NCBI GenBank assembly: GCA_002432195.1
Contig: DJGG01000132.1
Coordinates: 39,256-103,255 of the forward strand
Length of the DNA stretch: 64,000 bases
Source: Desulfobacteraceae bacterium UBA5852
GTDB taxonomy: Bacteria; Desulfobacterota; Desulfobacteria; Desulfobacterales; UBA5852
Direction: 5' to 3'
The translations under genes were made by a program, and so were the position numbers. Within the stretch, counting starts at the first letter, position 1, and every line of letters starts with the position of its first letter. Shown here one piece after another: positions 26,349 to 35,289 of the stretch. A model generated the notes under the pieces. It was not told the DNA's origin, made no database searches, and saw only the letters and a list, made by a program, of their open reading frames with translations.

Positions 26349-26442
26349 GGGAGTGTCCTTTCTCTAAGCGGTTTCCCGGGCCCGGCTCACGGGCCCGGGG
26401 ATTTCGGTCGATCAGGGTTTCAGCGGCGCGCCCGTCACCCCG

Positions 26443-27585
26443 TTACGGGGCGGTGGTCACGGGCCGCTTGCAGGCGCAGTCGATGGCGTAGGTCGCCAGG
26501 TCCTTGCCGTTGTAGCTGACCTTCTTCATGCCCACGATGGTGTGGGTGGAGATGACCAGCTGGTTGTCGTTGTCTCGGCCTTCCTCGTGCCAGCCGAACC
26601 GGAGGCCGGTCCCGGGGGAGCCGAAGGCGATCACGGTGGCCTGCTCGCCCAGAAGCAGGGAGCGGGCCGCGGCCACGTTGCCGCCCGCGCCGTAGTCGTT
26701 GAAGCGGATCACGTTGCGGTGCTCGTGGATGAGGACGTTGTTGTGCATCCCCTTGGCGCCCGTGAAGATCGGGCTCTTGCGGCCCAGGGCCTGGATGGCG
26801 GCCTTCTGGATGTCCATCCAGCCGTTCGTCCCTGTGGCAGTGCGCATGTCGTAGGTGGAGTAGGGATGCACCACCACAACGTAGTGCTCCTCGCCGTCCA
26901 CCATAATCGGGAGCATGCCCGGGGTCTGGAGGTTTCCGTCCGTGCCGGCATACCCGCTGCCAGCATCCCCGCCCATGTCGGAAATGACGGCCACGGCCTT
27001 GTCGATCTCCCCGACCTCGAACTTGTTGGTATCGGCCAGGGTGGCCTTCTTGGTGCCGCCGGCGAACTGGATGTGCTCCGCATCGGGGGCCGTGAAGGCG
27101 TTGCCGGCAAAGCCCGTGTAGGTGAGCGGAAACAGGAAGCCGGTGTTGATGCCGCGGGCACCGGAGGCGTACATGAACCACAGCTCATCGAAAACCCGCG
27201 CCCAGTAGTCGCGCTGGAGCCGGCGGGCCCGGGCGCGCAGGGCATGGATCGTCCGCTTGCGGGTCATGCGGCCGCCGGTGTTGACGCCGGCCCGAAGCTG
27301 GTCGATGTAGAGACCGTCGGTGTAGAACTTCATGTCCTCCTCGAAGTTCTCCAACACCTGGTCGCCCTCGCGGGGCTGCATCGTCATCTGCATGAGCAGA
27401 TCGAAGCTGATGTACTCGCCCGCGTCGCTTTCCAGCTCCTTCAGCATCTGGCAGGGCATGCTGGAATCCTGCCCCACGCCCATTAACCGGCTGGTGATGT
27501 AGGATTTCTTGGCCATGTCCACGGCCAGGAAGGCGGACTGCTTCTTGATGGCCTTGGGGTCGTTCACGCCGATGAGGGTGCGCAT
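26443..27585 (-). CDS. Major capsid protein, N4 gp56 family
   Basis: A 380-aa protein with the length and pattern of the N4-gp56-type major capsid family. It has an N-terminal helical region (SITSRLMG-like KSYITSRLMG at about 28), a charged segment REGDQVLENFEEDMKFY, the basic motif RMTRKRTIHALRARARRLQRDYW at about 105-127 (given here in part as RKRTIHALRARARR), and a C-terminal beta-rich domain. It forms the icosahedral head shell by an HK97-like fold (family knowledge). AAAGGA stands before the ATG. It follows the scaffold-like gene, as expected for a head module. Confidence 0.9.
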   Translation of the reverse strand: MRTLIGVNDPKAIKKQSAFLAVDMAKKSYITSRLMGVGQDSSMPCQMLKELESDAGEYISFDLLMQMTMQPREGDQVLENFEEDMKFYTDGLYIDQLRAGVNTGGRMTRKRTIHALRARARRLQRDYWARVFDELWFMYASGARGINTGFLFPLTYTGFAGNAFTAPDAEHIQFAGGTKKATLADTNKFEVGEIDKAVAVISDMGGDAGSGYAGTDGNLQTPGMLPIMVDGEEHYVVVVHPYSTYDMRTATGTNGWMDIQKAAIQALGRKSPIFTGAKGMHNNVLIHEHRNVIRFNDYGAGGNVAAARSLLLGEQATVIAFGSPGTGLRFGWHEEGRDNDNQLVISTHTIVGMKKVSYNGKDLATYAIDCACKRPVTTAP

Positions 27586-27758
27586 GGATGTGTTCCTTTC
27601 GTCGGATCAGTTGGAGTCGAGTGTCAGGCTCGTCAGGTCGCATCTGCTCCATCCGTTCCAGCGTTGGCCCTTGCGCGGCTTCTTCGGCTATGGCGAACCG
27701 TCGGGTATGAGGACCCGGCCGTGTGGTGGGTGCTGGTGTGCTTCTTACTGCCGCCTCA

Positions 27759-28718
27759 CTATGAGGCGAGGTATCGCTCGACTGCTTCCGCGGGCATGCG
27801 GGCCAGGGCGGCCTCCAGGGCGTCGCCGTCCAGCTTGTCCAGGGAAGCGAACAGGCCGGCGCTGTCGTCGTTGGTGCCGGCCGCGGGTAGATCTCCGATG
27901 TTCATGGCTGCCCGGCGGGCGTCTCCCTCGGCCCGCTGCTGCTTGGCCTGGCGGGCGAGCTCCTCCGCGCTGGGCTTGGGGGGCGTCGGCGTGCCGAAGG
28001 CCCCGCGAAGCTCCAGGACCACCTTGTAGGCCTCCTCCAGGAGCTGCCGGTCGGTGACCTTCGCGGCGTCGGGGTGCTCGATCAATTGGTTCACCCGGGT
28101 CACGAACAGGTCGTGAACCGCCGGGTTGGAAAGTTCCTTGTGGGCCCCCAGGAAAGCGCGCTGCTCGGCCTCCCACATGGCCGTTCGGTTGGCCTGGTTG
28201 GTCATCGACGCCATGCGGTTCTGCATTTCGGCGCCGTCCAGGGCCCGGACCTTGGCCATGTAGTCGTCGAAGGTGACTTCCCCGTCCTCGTACCGCTTGC
28301 GCTCCGCGGCGGCCTCGGTCTTCAGCTGCTCGATCTGCTGCGCCGGGATGAGGGGCAGCGGCTTGAAAACTGGGATCAGCGTCACGGGCGGCGGCTGGGG
28401 CGGCTCCACCGGAGGCGTATCTGCTGCCGGGGGCTGCTGGGCGGCCGCGGGAGGCGGCTGAGTAGCCGGCGGGTCGGCCGGGGGCTGCTGCGGGGGTGTT
28501 GCCGGCGGCTGGGCGGATGGCCCCGGGGCTGCCGGGGGCGGGTCCTCGGCCACGGCGGCCGGGTCGTCCGGCTCGGCCATGGCGGCGGCCTCTTCCTCCC
28601 CCAGGAGGTCGTCCAGCTTCGGCGCGCTGCCCAGGCCTGCCAGCTGCCGCTCCAGGTCCTTCGGGTCGGGCGGCGGGTCGGCCGGGGGCGTCGTCTGGGT
28701 CTTGGCGGGCTCGGTCAT
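27759..28718 (-). CDS. Scaffolding-like head assembly protein
   Basis: A 319-aa acidic protein. Residues about 1-125 are extremely rich in Pro, Ala, Gln and Asp, and the rest is helical and charged with heptad-like spacing (EQLKTEAAAERKRYEDGEV). This composition and its place just before the major capsid gene fit an internal scaffolding protein, which organises capsid subunits and then leaves. The ATG overlaps the preceding stop (ATGA). There is no sequence motif specific to one scaffold family, so the function is inferred from order and composition. Confidence 0.75.
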   Translation of the reverse strand: MTEPAKTQTTPPADPPPDPKDLERQLAGLGSAPKLDDLLGEEEAAAMAEPDDPAAVAEDPPPAAPGPSAQPPATPPQQPPADPPATQPPPAAAQQPPAADTPPVEPPQPPPVTLIPVFKPLPLIPAQQIEQLKTEAAAERKRYEDGEVTFDDYMAKVRALDGAEMQNRMASMTNQANRTAMWEAEQRAFLGAHKELSNPAVHDLFVTRVNQLIEHPDAAKVTDRQLLEEAYKVVLELRGAFGTPTPPKPSAEELARQAKQQRAEGDARRAAMNIGDLPAAGTNDDSAGLFASLDKLDGDALEAALARMPAEAVERYLAS

Positions 28719-29344
28719 TTCTGCTCGCCCTCCTTCTCTTCGGGTTGCGGAGCCTCGGGCCGGGGCGAATCGGGCAGGGCCTGGACTTCCTCGCGCGTGC
28801 CGCCGTCCATCTTCAGGTCAAAGGTGATGGCCTCGCCCTGGTGGCTCTGGATGTCGCCCAGCTTGTCGAGCAAGTTCTTGGCCTGCATGGCCTGAGCGGG
28901 CGTCATCCTGGGCTCGCTCTCGTCTTCCAGCATGCCGCCGGTGTCCTCGGCCTGCGGCGCCCCGGTGCAAGAGCCGATCACCTGGCCCACAGTGAGGCGG
29001 TCCAGTTCTTCCCCGAAATACGCCTTCAAGGATTCCTTAGCCGTGGCCATATTGGCGGCCTTTGCTTCGCGGTACCTCTGAATTGGCTCCCGGGCGTACT
29101 CGATGGGCTTGGCCGAAACCAGGCGCCACTGGTTTCCGTAGTCGAAGGACTCCAGGGCCATGTCCGGCAGCACCACCAGGGCCTCGGACACGGCGGGCAT
29201 GGCCCTCCGGTCGGTGTCCAGCTTCGTGCGGGACCGGCACAGGATCACGGCCGGCCCGGGGACCTCCATGGCCATCGTGTGGATGGTATCGCCGGCGCAA
29301 ACCTCCATCCGATCGATCAGCTTCCAGCCTTGCGGCAGCTTCAT
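28715..29344 (-). CDS. Late protein of unknown function between portal and scaffold
   Basis: A 209-aa protein starting in an ATGA overlap with the small ORF upstream and ending in an ATGA overlap with the scaffold-like gene. The N-terminal half is beta-rich (MKLPQGWKLIDRMEVCAGDT) and the C-terminal half helical, with an acidic, Pro-rich tail. It belongs to a chain of translationally coupled head genes. Its place suggests a head-assembly factor, but no family can be named. Confidence 0.78.
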   Translation of the reverse strand: MKLPQGWKLIDRMEVCAGDTIHTMAMEVPGPAVILCRSRTKLDTDRRAMPAVSEALVVLPDMALESFDYGNQWRLVSAKPIEYAREPIQRYREAKAANMATAKESLKAYFGEELDRLTVGQVIGSCTGAPQAEDTGGMLEDESEPRMTPAQAMQAKNLLDKLGDIQSHQGEAITFDLKMDGGTREEVQALPDSPRPEAPQPEEKEGEQK

Positions 29345-29523
29345 TGCTCTCTCCTTTCAACCCAGGTTAAAGTTGCGGGGGGCTTGCCACCCTTGCCTAA
29401 GCCGACCGACCACCGGCGGCGCCGTTGGCGGGCCTCGCCGGATTTCTGCCCCATGTCGAGGGCGGCTTTGAGTCGCGGACGATGGCCCCCCGGCACCGCC
29501 CGAAGGAGTGGGGCAGAAGTCAT
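29341..29523 (-). CDS. Small basic late protein linking portal and head genes by stop-start overlaps
   Basis: A 60-aa, Arg/Lys/Gly-rich product. The amino-acid sequence alone is not convincing. However, its ATG overlaps the portal stop as ATGA, and its stop overlaps the next ATG in the same way. Such double coupling would be unlikely for a chance ORF and keeps ribosomes moving through this stretch. It may be a genuine small protein or mainly a coupling element. Confidence 0.5.
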   Translation of the reverse strand: MTSAPLLRAVPGGHRPRLKAALDMGQKSGEARQRRRRWSVGLGKGGKPPATLTWVERREQ

Positions 29524-31805
29524 GCGGGCGCCTTGCCCCTGGCAGCCTTCAGAACCTCCTGCCGGCGCCGGTGAATCTCGTTGTCACGGTCCATGGCCTG
29601 CTTGTTCACGTTCAAACCGTGGGAGGCCGCTGCCTGGCCGGCGGCCAGGGTCGCCTGGCGGTTGTCGCGCTGCACCTGGTGCAGGGCCTGGCCGCGGGCG
29701 ATGCGAACCTTCTCTTCGTTCTGGCCGATGTCGGCCAGGGCCTTCTGGGCGCGCGCCAGGATCTCCTCGATCTTGGCGCGCTTCTCGTCGTTGGCAAGCA
29801 GCGCCGCCTCGGCGGCCGCCTCCTGGATGATCCGCTCCATCTCGGCCTGCCAGGTCTCCTGCTCTTCCTGCTGCTTGCGCCTGGCCTGAACCTCGGGGTC
29901 GTTCATGTCCTCGTCGGGGTCCGGCTGGCCGTTGATCTGCCGGATGCGTTTCACCATCTCGTCCTTGCCGGGCATGTCGATGAGGTCGATCCAGAGGTCC
30001 ATCAGCTGGAGCACGATGGTGGGATCCATGCGGGAGAACATTTCCCCCATGGTTTCAAACATGTGCTGCCGGATGGTGGCGTTCCAATCCTGGGTGTCGA
30101 CCACGTAGTCGGCCTGGCTGGCCGTGATGTCGTTCAGGATCTCGCCGGTTTCCGGGACGGGCTTGTTGATCTCTTCGAACTCGAGCTTCCCCTTGTCCCC
30201 CACGAGCCGGATGATCTTCGGGCCGGTGTAGAACTGCTCGATGTTCGCAAGCTGGATCTCCCCGGCCAGCTGCTCGGAAAACTTCAGGTTGTCGAACAGC
30301 TCGAAGGTGACGGTGTGCCCCTGGTCCTGGCGGGCGCGGATGGCCCGGCCGCTGGTGGCGTTGGTCTCCCGGCCCATGTTTTCGTCGGTGACGCCCCCGG
30401 TCGCCTCAATGTACTGGGCGTCCTGGTTCATCAGCATGATGTGCTCTTCGGCCAGGGTTGTGTCGCTTTCGATGCGGACCTCTTTCCCGGGCACCTTCAC
30501 CAGAAGGCAGTCGGGCCGCTGGGCCTCGGTGTGAAACCGCTGCCAATCGTTGTTGGGGGCGGCCCCCTCGTCGGCAATCACCCGGTTGGTGGAAAGGATG
30601 AACAGGGCCTTACTGCGGCGCTTGTTCAGGTCGTCCTGGGGGTCGCGGAGGTTGCGAATCACGCCGTAGGGCATGCCGTCGCGGTGGCGGCGGTAGCCCC
30701 AGATGGGCACGAAAGGAAAGCGGTTGTGCGCGTAAGGGCTGCGCTGGTCCACCAGGATGGTGTTCTCGCAGTAGATCATGTGGCGGACCACCATCTTCAC
30801 GGCGTCGTGCAGGGTGGCGTAGCCCTCGGCTACCATGGCCCGCATGTAGGGGTTAGCGGGGTCGTAGGTGGCGTTCTGCAGGGTGCCCATGCGGAAGCCG
30901 CGGGCGCCCCGGATCATCTGAATCCGCTCGGGGTGGCGATACCAGCACTCCACCAGGCGCACGCGGTTCCTCACCCGGGGGTCGATGCCGGCAATCCCGG
31001 CCATGCCGGTCCCCACGTTCTCGTAGAGGGAGGCCTCCAGGTCGGGAACGTCGTCCTCGTCGGTGAAGTACTCGGACCAGTCGGAGTTGTTGGCCGCCTC
31101 CACCAGGTCGTGCTTCGCGCGGGGGAACATCGCCACGGCAATGTCCAGGTCCACCCACTTCTGCCGGAACAGGTACCGGGCGTCTGAAAGGTCTGCCATG
31201 ACGGCCATGGAGTCGTGCCAGATGTTGCGCCAGTCCTCGTAGCGGTAGAACAGCGGCTCGTCCTCGGGGTCGGATTTCACCCCGATTTCGATCCACCCCA
31301 AGCCGCTCTTCGCCGCGTCGGCGAAGGCCCGGCTGCGGTGGTGGCCCGTCTTGTTCACGTCGGAGACGTACTTGATCAGCTTCGTCTTGTGCTCCGCGCC
31401 CTTGGTGTCATCCTTGGTGCGGGGCAGAACCCGGTAGTCGATGCGGGTCCGGCGCTCGGTGCCGGTGATCCAGAGGATGGTGGGCTTGATCCGGTTGTAG
31501 ACCCGGGCGCTCTGCCCTCGGGCCTCCACCACGGCGGCGTCCTCGGGGTCCCACTGGTCGCCGTCGTAGTAGTCGTGATCGAGCAGCCGATCGATCCGGT
31601 TTTCGTGCTGGAGTTCCTTCTCGGCCAGGAGCCAGGCGCGAACCCGGCGCAGCCGCAAGCGGTATTCCTCGGTGTCGTAGGGATCCTTGGGCCGGGCTGC
31701 GTTCGCGTCCTCCCCCAGCATCGCCAGCTCGTCGGCAATGGTAATCCCCACGTCCTGCTTGCCGCGGCCGTGGACCGTGTAGTTGTCAAAGGCGCTCTGG
31801 CTCAT
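29520..31805 (-). CDS. Portal protein, P22 type
   Basis: A 761-aa protein, matching the usual 700-760 aa of P22-like portals. It starts with a helical N-terminus, then the conserved-looking block DHDYYDGDQWDPEDAAVVEAR (key residues YYDGDQW at about 79-85). The core includes RPSI-like INRIKPTILWITGTERR and RNLRDPQDDLNKRRSKALF at about 390-410. A long C-terminal coiled-coil region (about 640-755) follows. It forms the dodecameric ring at one vertex through which DNA is packaged and to which the tail attaches (family knowledge). Terminase genes lie just upstream. Confidence 0.92.
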   Translation of the reverse strand: MSQSAFDNYTVHGRGKQDVGITIADELAMLGEDANAARPKDPYDTEEYRLRLRRVRAWLLAEKELQHENRIDRLLDHDYYDGDQWDPEDAAVVEARGQSARVYNRIKPTILWITGTERRTRIDYRVLPRTKDDTKGAEHKTKLIKYVSDVNKTGHHRSRAFADAAKSGLGWIEIGVKSDPEDEPLFYRYEDWRNIWHDSMAVMADLSDARYLFRQKWVDLDIAVAMFPRAKHDLVEAANNSDWSEYFTDEDDVPDLEASLYENVGTGMAGIAGIDPRVRNRVRLVECWYRHPERIQMIRGARGFRMGTLQNATYDPANPYMRAMVAEGYATLHDAVKMVVRHMIYCENTILVDQRSPYAHNRFPFVPIWGYRRHRDGMPYGVIRNLRDPQDDLNKRRSKALFILSTNRVIADEGAAPNNDWQRFHTEAQRPDCLLVKVPGKEVRIESDTTLAEEHIMLMNQDAQYIEATGGVTDENMGRETNATSGRAIRARQDQGHTVTFELFDNLKFSEQLAGEIQLANIEQFYTGPKIIRLVGDKGKLEFEEINKPVPETGEILNDITASQADYVVDTQDWNATIRQHMFETMGEMFSRMDPTIVLQLMDLWIDLIDMPGKDEMVKRIRQINGQPDPDEDMNDPEVQARRKQQEEQETWQAEMERIIQEAAAEAALLANDEKRAKIEEILARAQKALADIGQNEEKVRIARGQALHQVQRDNRQATLAAGQAAASHGLNVNKQAMDRDNEIHRRRQEVLKAARGKAPA

Positions 31806-31826
31806 GGGGCTTCCGCTCTCCGCTTC

Positions 31827-32294
31827 TCAGGTCAGGCCTCCCCGCCCGTCGTCCACCACATGCACGATGCCGGTAACGTCCACGTCCTCGGCCGGCACTT
31901 CGTGGTCGTAGAGCGGCCGGACGTGGCGCTTGCCGCTGGCGTCGGTGAAGCCCAGCTCTCCGATCTGCAGGCTCACCGGGTCCGCCTTGGGCCGCATGAG
32001 CATGGCGTCCTGGATGCCGTTCTCGATCTCCATGGCGATGGCCACCATCTTCTCCTTGGTCACCACCCCGCCGATGTTGAAGAGCTGGTAGACCACCTCG
32101 GCAATGCGGGCGATGTTCAGGCCGTGGAGGGGGTTGTGCTCCCGGGAGTAGAGCCAGAAATGCCGCTCGGGGATGGACACCTTCCGGCACTTGAGCATCC
32201 GCTGGACGTTGGGCACGAGCACAACCTCCAGCTCGTCGCCGTTCCATTGGGGCACGGCCTTGATGGGCTTTTCGCGGAAAGCCAGGGCGGTCAT
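31827..32294 (-). CDS. Late protein of unknown function upstream of portal
   Basis: A 155-aa protein that starts in an ATGA overlap with the preceding gene. The sequence has mixed strands and helices (VVLVPNVQRMLKCRKVS, FWLYSREHNPLHGLNIARI) and an acidic C-terminus. There is no membrane segment or known motif. It belongs to the coupled terminase-portal operon, so a packaging or head-assembly accessory role is possible. I do not recognise the family. Confidence 0.75.
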   Translation of the reverse strand: MTALAFREKPIKAVPQWNGDELEVVLVPNVQRMLKCRKVSIPERHFWLYSREHNPLHGLNIARIAEVVYQLFNIGGVVTKEKMVAIAMEIENGIQDAMLMRPKADPVSLQIGELGFTDASGKRHVRPLYDHEVPAEDVDVTGIVHVVDDGRGGLT

Positions 32295-32581
32295 GGGTTC
32301 GCTTGCTCCTTGGTCGGCTTGGGTTTGCAGAAGACCCCCGCCCGCAGCAGGACGGCCTCGGCCAGCTGGTGCAGGCGCATGGCTATGGCAATGGCGTTTT
32401 CGTCGTCCCCGAAGGCGGCCCGGACGGTGAACTTCGGCGGGCTGCCCAGGAGGTCGATGAAGACGGTCACGGCGAGCTCAGTCCGCCGGGCCTCATCGTC
32501 GCGGCGAAGCGCCAAGCGGGTGATGAAGACCGGGGTTTCGGTCGTGTTCTGCTTCGGGATGATCTGGGCGGTCGACTTCAT
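32291..32581 (-). CDS. Small late protein of unknown function after terminase
   Basis: A 96-aa protein. The start at ATG 32,581 is chosen because it overlaps the terminase stop as ATGA; the frame is open upstream but that part is antisense-like reading within terminase. The product begins MKSTAQIIPKQN and carries a beta-rich middle and a helical C-terminal part with many Ala/Leu. It is one of two short genes between terminase and portal. No motif is recognised. Confidence 0.72.
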   Translation of the reverse strand: MKSTAQIIPKQNTTETPVFITRLALRRDDEARRTELAVTVFIDLLGSPPKFTVRAAFGDDENAIAIAMRLHQLAEAVLLRAGVFCKPKPTKEQANP

Positions 32582-34179
32582 GAGGCTTGCGCTCCCCTTC
32601 TCCCCCGGCGCAGCCAGTCGCGGCCGGCGGGGTTGCGGCCGGGGTCCGGCACGCCTTCGATGAAGTGGAAGCCGGTGGCGAGGGTCCGCAGGGCGTCGGC
32701 CGGGTGGGATGCCCAGTTGTGAACCGGTCGGTCGTGGTAGTCGCCGGTCACCTCGTTCCAGGCCTTGCAGTAGTGGTCCAAGGCGTCGATCAGGTAGGCG
32801 CACTTCGTTTTGCAGATGCGGAGGGTGGGCATCATCATTCGCACGGAGTTGATGCCCTCATTGATGCCGATATTGGCGGCCACGGCATGGACCCGCTGGC
32901 CGGGCAGGAGTTCCCGCAGGCGGTCCACCGCGCTCTGGCCGGTGATGATCTTGTGCGCGGAGTCGCCCTCCCAGGGCAGGATGTGCTCCCCGTAAACGTA
33001 CCCCTTGTCCTGCATGACCTTGGCGTAGTGGGAGAGGTCCTCGCCGCTGTTGTAATAGAAGTCCACCAGGCGGTTCTCCCCGTGGAGGCGCTGGTGGAAG
33101 ATGATGCAGTTGGTGTCCGAGTGGCCGATGTCCCAGGCGGTGTTGACCGGCAGCGTAGGGATGTGTGGCAACAGGTCCACAACCTGGCCCATCTGCCGCA
33201 TGCGGGCCATCTGAAGCGCGTAGTAGGAGCCCTTTACGGTCGCGTTGAAGGCCTCTTCCGGAGTGCCCGGGTACTCTCGGAACATCGTGTCCCAGCCCAG
33301 GAGAAGCACTTTCTTGGTGTACCAGGCGATTTGGCCGTCAGTGAGCTTGACGCCGGTAGCGGCCTGGAACTTGTCCAGGTGGGCCCGGACCTCGGTGGGC
33401 ACCACCACCCCGTGGGGATGAATGGAGTAAGTCGGGTTCTCGTGCCAGGGGAAGAAGTGGAACTTGAAGTCGAGGGGGCTCAAGACCGCGCCCTCCTTGG
33501 CCAGACCTTCGGCCTTCCGGCACCAGTCGTGGAAATCCCCCTGGCGGCCCTCGGCGGTGGACTCCACCACCACAATCTGGCCGACGTGGATGGCGTTGAG
33601 GGTGCCAGCTTTGACCTCCTCGGCTTTCCCCGGGTACTTCTTGCAGATCTTGGCGTGCTCGCTGATGTGCAGCCGCTGGACCGTGCCTGACCGGAGCGAC
33701 GTGGCCACATAGATCGTGGAGTTGTTGCTGAAGACGAGCTCGGCCTTGCTGTTGGTGAGCAGGGGCCGCTGGCGGCGCAGCCAGGCAGGCAGGTTGTCGT
33801 AGGGGTACTTGACCTTGCGCCGGAAGATCTTGGCGGCGTCGTCCCGGTGGTGGGCCACGATGCCGGCCTCAATGTCGGGGATGAACAGACAGTCGTCGAG
33901 GAAGTACAGGTCAACGAACGTGGTGATGCCGTGCTGGCGGGCCTTGAGCACGATGTTGAGATGCCACAGGGCGTCATAGAGTTTTTCCTGGTCCCCGTTC
34001 GGCCGGAACTTCACCCGCCGGCCCTGCTCGTCGATGATCCAGTACAGGTTGTTGAGGCGCCACCACTTGTTGCTGAAGCACTCCACCAGGCGAAGCGGCA
34101 CCAAAACGACGCTTTCGCCAGCAATCACCAGCTCGGTGGCCTCTTCCGCGGACCGCTGCTCAGTCCTGGTCGCCAGCAT
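32578..34179 (-). CDS. Terminase large subunit
   Basis: A 533-aa packaging ATPase-nuclease. The ATPase region has the degenerate Walker A seen in this family (KARQHGITT at about 79-87), and a Walker B-like strand IVVVESTAEG near 205. The nuclease domain carries an Asp-bearing strand AWDIGHSDTN at about 350 and a C-terminal HPADALR. It cuts concatemeric DNA and drives it into the head through the portal (family knowledge). It overlaps the small subunit gene by 20 bases, so expression is coupled. Confidence 0.93.
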   Translation of the reverse strand: MLATRTEQRSAEEATELVIAGESVVLVPLRLVECFSNKWWRLNNLYWIIDEQGRRVKFRPNGDQEKLYDALWHLNIVLKARQHGITTFVDLYFLDDCLFIPDIEAGIVAHHRDDAAKIFRRKVKYPYDNLPAWLRRQRPLLTNSKAELVFSNNSTIYVATSLRSGTVQRLHISEHAKICKKYPGKAEEVKAGTLNAIHVGQIVVVESTAEGRQGDFHDWCRKAEGLAKEGAVLSPLDFKFHFFPWHENPTYSIHPHGVVVPTEVRAHLDKFQAATGVKLTDGQIAWYTKKVLLLGWDTMFREYPGTPEEAFNATVKGSYYALQMARMRQMGQVVDLLPHIPTLPVNTAWDIGHSDTNCIIFHQRLHGENRLVDFYYNSGEDLSHYAKVMQDKGYVYGEHILPWEGDSAHKIITGQSAVDRLRELLPGQRVHAVAANIGINEGINSVRMMMPTLRICKTKCAYLIDALDHYCKAWNEVTGDYHDRPVHNWASHPADALRTLATGFHFIEGVPDPGRNPAGRDWLRRGRRGAQAS

Positions 34180-34747
34180 CGACGGCTTCCAGCAGCTCCC
34201 GGCCCGCGTCCGGATCCAGCTTCGTCTGGGTCAGGTTCGGCAGCCCGGGCTTGTGGTTGGCGAACACCTCGGCCATGAGGGCCGCGGCCAACTTGTCCAC
34301 CCCGACCTGGATGTTGATGGGCCCGCCCCCGGGGCCTGAAAGCTCTTTGCGGTCCACCAGGGCGCCCTTGAGCTTGAGCCCCAACTCGGCAAAGCCTTTG
34401 CGCACGCGGTGGTCGGGGTAGCTCTTTACGTCGGTGATCAGGCCGTTGCTGGTCGCGTGGTAATGGAACTCGGCGTCGAGGCCTTCGACCAGCTTCCGCT
34501 TGAGGCGCGCCTCGGAGAGCCCCACCTCGTCCATCCACTCGTTAATGAGCGGCTCCAGCTTCTTCAGGTTTTCATGGCCCATCTGCTGGAGCGCATGCTC
34601 GGGGTCCTTGGCGCCCTTCCTCGCCGCATAGCCCGCCGCCCGCGCCGCGCCGGTGGCGTTCATGAAGGTGGCCGGGTTGCTCTCGTCCAGGTAGGCCCGC
34701 AGCCATGCGGCCTGCTTGCCCACCAGGCGTCGGCGCTTGGTGGCCAT
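34160..34747 (-). CDS. Terminase small subunit
   Basis: A 195-aa protein with a basic N-terminus (MATKRRRLVGKQAAWLRAYL) and a helix-turn-helix-like region containing NATGAARAAGYA at about 30-41, typical of terminase small subunits (Terminase_2-like). It recognises phage DNA ends and recruits the large subunit (family knowledge). It sits directly before the large subunit and overlaps it by 20 bases. Its ATG shares one base with the upstream stop. The C-terminal region is acidic. Confidence 0.85.
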   Translation of the reverse strand: MATKRRRLVGKQAAWLRAYLDESNPATFMNATGAARAAGYAARKGAKDPEHALQQMGHENLKKLEPLINEWMDEVGLSEARLKRKLVEGLDAEFHYHATSNGLITDVKSYPDHRVRKGFAELGLKLKGALVDRKELSGPGGGPINIQVGVDKLAAALMAEVFANHKPGLPNLTQTKLDPDAGRELLEAVDAGDQD

Positions 34748-34965
34748 CAGTCGTTGATCTCCGTGGTCTTGCCGTGGTGGGGCTTGTCCCAGGGATCCTC
34801 GGCGGCCTGGCGCAGCTGCGCGTTGCGATTGCCGACGCTGTGAAGCGGGGAGCCAGGGGTGGTCTGGCGGCCGGCCTCCCCCTGGGGGATGTTCGGATTG
34901 CGAGAGACGGGTTTCGGCTTGTCGTTCGGGTCGCGGGGCTCCAGTTCGGGCATTTTCCCCCTCAT
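34747..34965 (-). CDS. First gene of the late operon, small hydrophilic protein
   Basis: A 72-aa protein beginning MRGKMPELEPRDPND at ATG 34,965. AGGAG lies ten bases upstream, which favours this start over the longer frame. It is Pro/Asn/Asp-rich and probably disordered. The stop shares one base with the terminase small subunit ATG. It may be the first cistron of the leftward late transcript. Function unknown. Confidence 0.65.
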   Translation of the reverse strand: MRGKMPELEPRDPNDKPKPVSRNPNIPQGEAGRQTTPGSPLHSVGNRNAQLRQAAEDPWDKPHHGKTTEIND

Positions 34966-34993
34966 AGTGCGGAATCTCCTTTCCGGAAAAGGA

Positions 34994-35027
34994 AAGCGGG
35001 GCCGGGGCATGTGCCCAAGCCCCGCTT
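34994..35027 (-). terminator. Leader hairpin upstream of the late operon
   Basis: AAGCGGGGC (34,994-35,002) pairs perfectly with GCCCCGCTT (35,019-35,027), and an inner GGGCA/TGCCC adds to the stem. On the leftward transcript it would lie about 30 bases before the first late gene. It lacks a clear U-run, so it may be an attenuator, an antitermination target or an mRNA-stabilising structure rather than a simple terminator. Confidence 0.45.
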
Positions 35028-35240
35028 AACCAGGGAGCGGTTTGCCGTCAGAGAGCCGTGGCGGTGGCGGAAGCAGTTGGCAAACCATGACGAGTTGATG
35101 GCAAGCCAACAGTTGAATTTGGCCTTGTCAAGCACATTTTTTGATCTAAATCACCAAGGCCTTTTGGCACTTAACACAAGGCAGGAGAAACATCTTGACA
35201 GCAGATGGCCGGAATGAGAGATTCATTGTGGTGAAGTGTG

Positions 35241-35280
35241 ATGCAGATTAATGCAAATCGATGAAGCATAATGACGAGGG
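35241..35280. repeat. Four tandem 10-bp ATG-led repeats, candidate operator
   Basis: Four consecutive 10-mers occur: ATGCAGATTA, ATGCAAATCG, ATGAAGCATA and ATGACGAGGG. The first two differ at three positions and the third is related. The 10-bp period is one DNA turn, the spacing ribbon-helix-helix repressors favour. They end nine bases before the start of such a gene, so autoregulation is plausible. Confidence 0.45.
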
Positions 35281-35289
35281 CAATTCGCC

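Larger units (their letters stand above)
34966..35289. promoter_or_regulatory. Divergent intergenic region between late operon and cargo cassette
   Basis: This 324-base stretch has no convincing gene. It separates leftward late genes from rightward cargo genes. It contains a strong hairpin close to the late start (34,994-35,027), an A/T-richer centre (about 35,100-35,180), a TTGACA at 35,195-35,200 that could be a rightward -35 box with only a weak -10 (GAGATT), and 10-bp repeats just before the ribbon-helix-helix gene. Late and cargo promoters are expected here. Confidence 0.55.

Noticed and set aside
29341..29523. Dismissing the 60-aa basic ORF as noise
   Set aside because: Composition is poor, but both ends overlap neighbours as ATGA, so it is kept at medium confidence.
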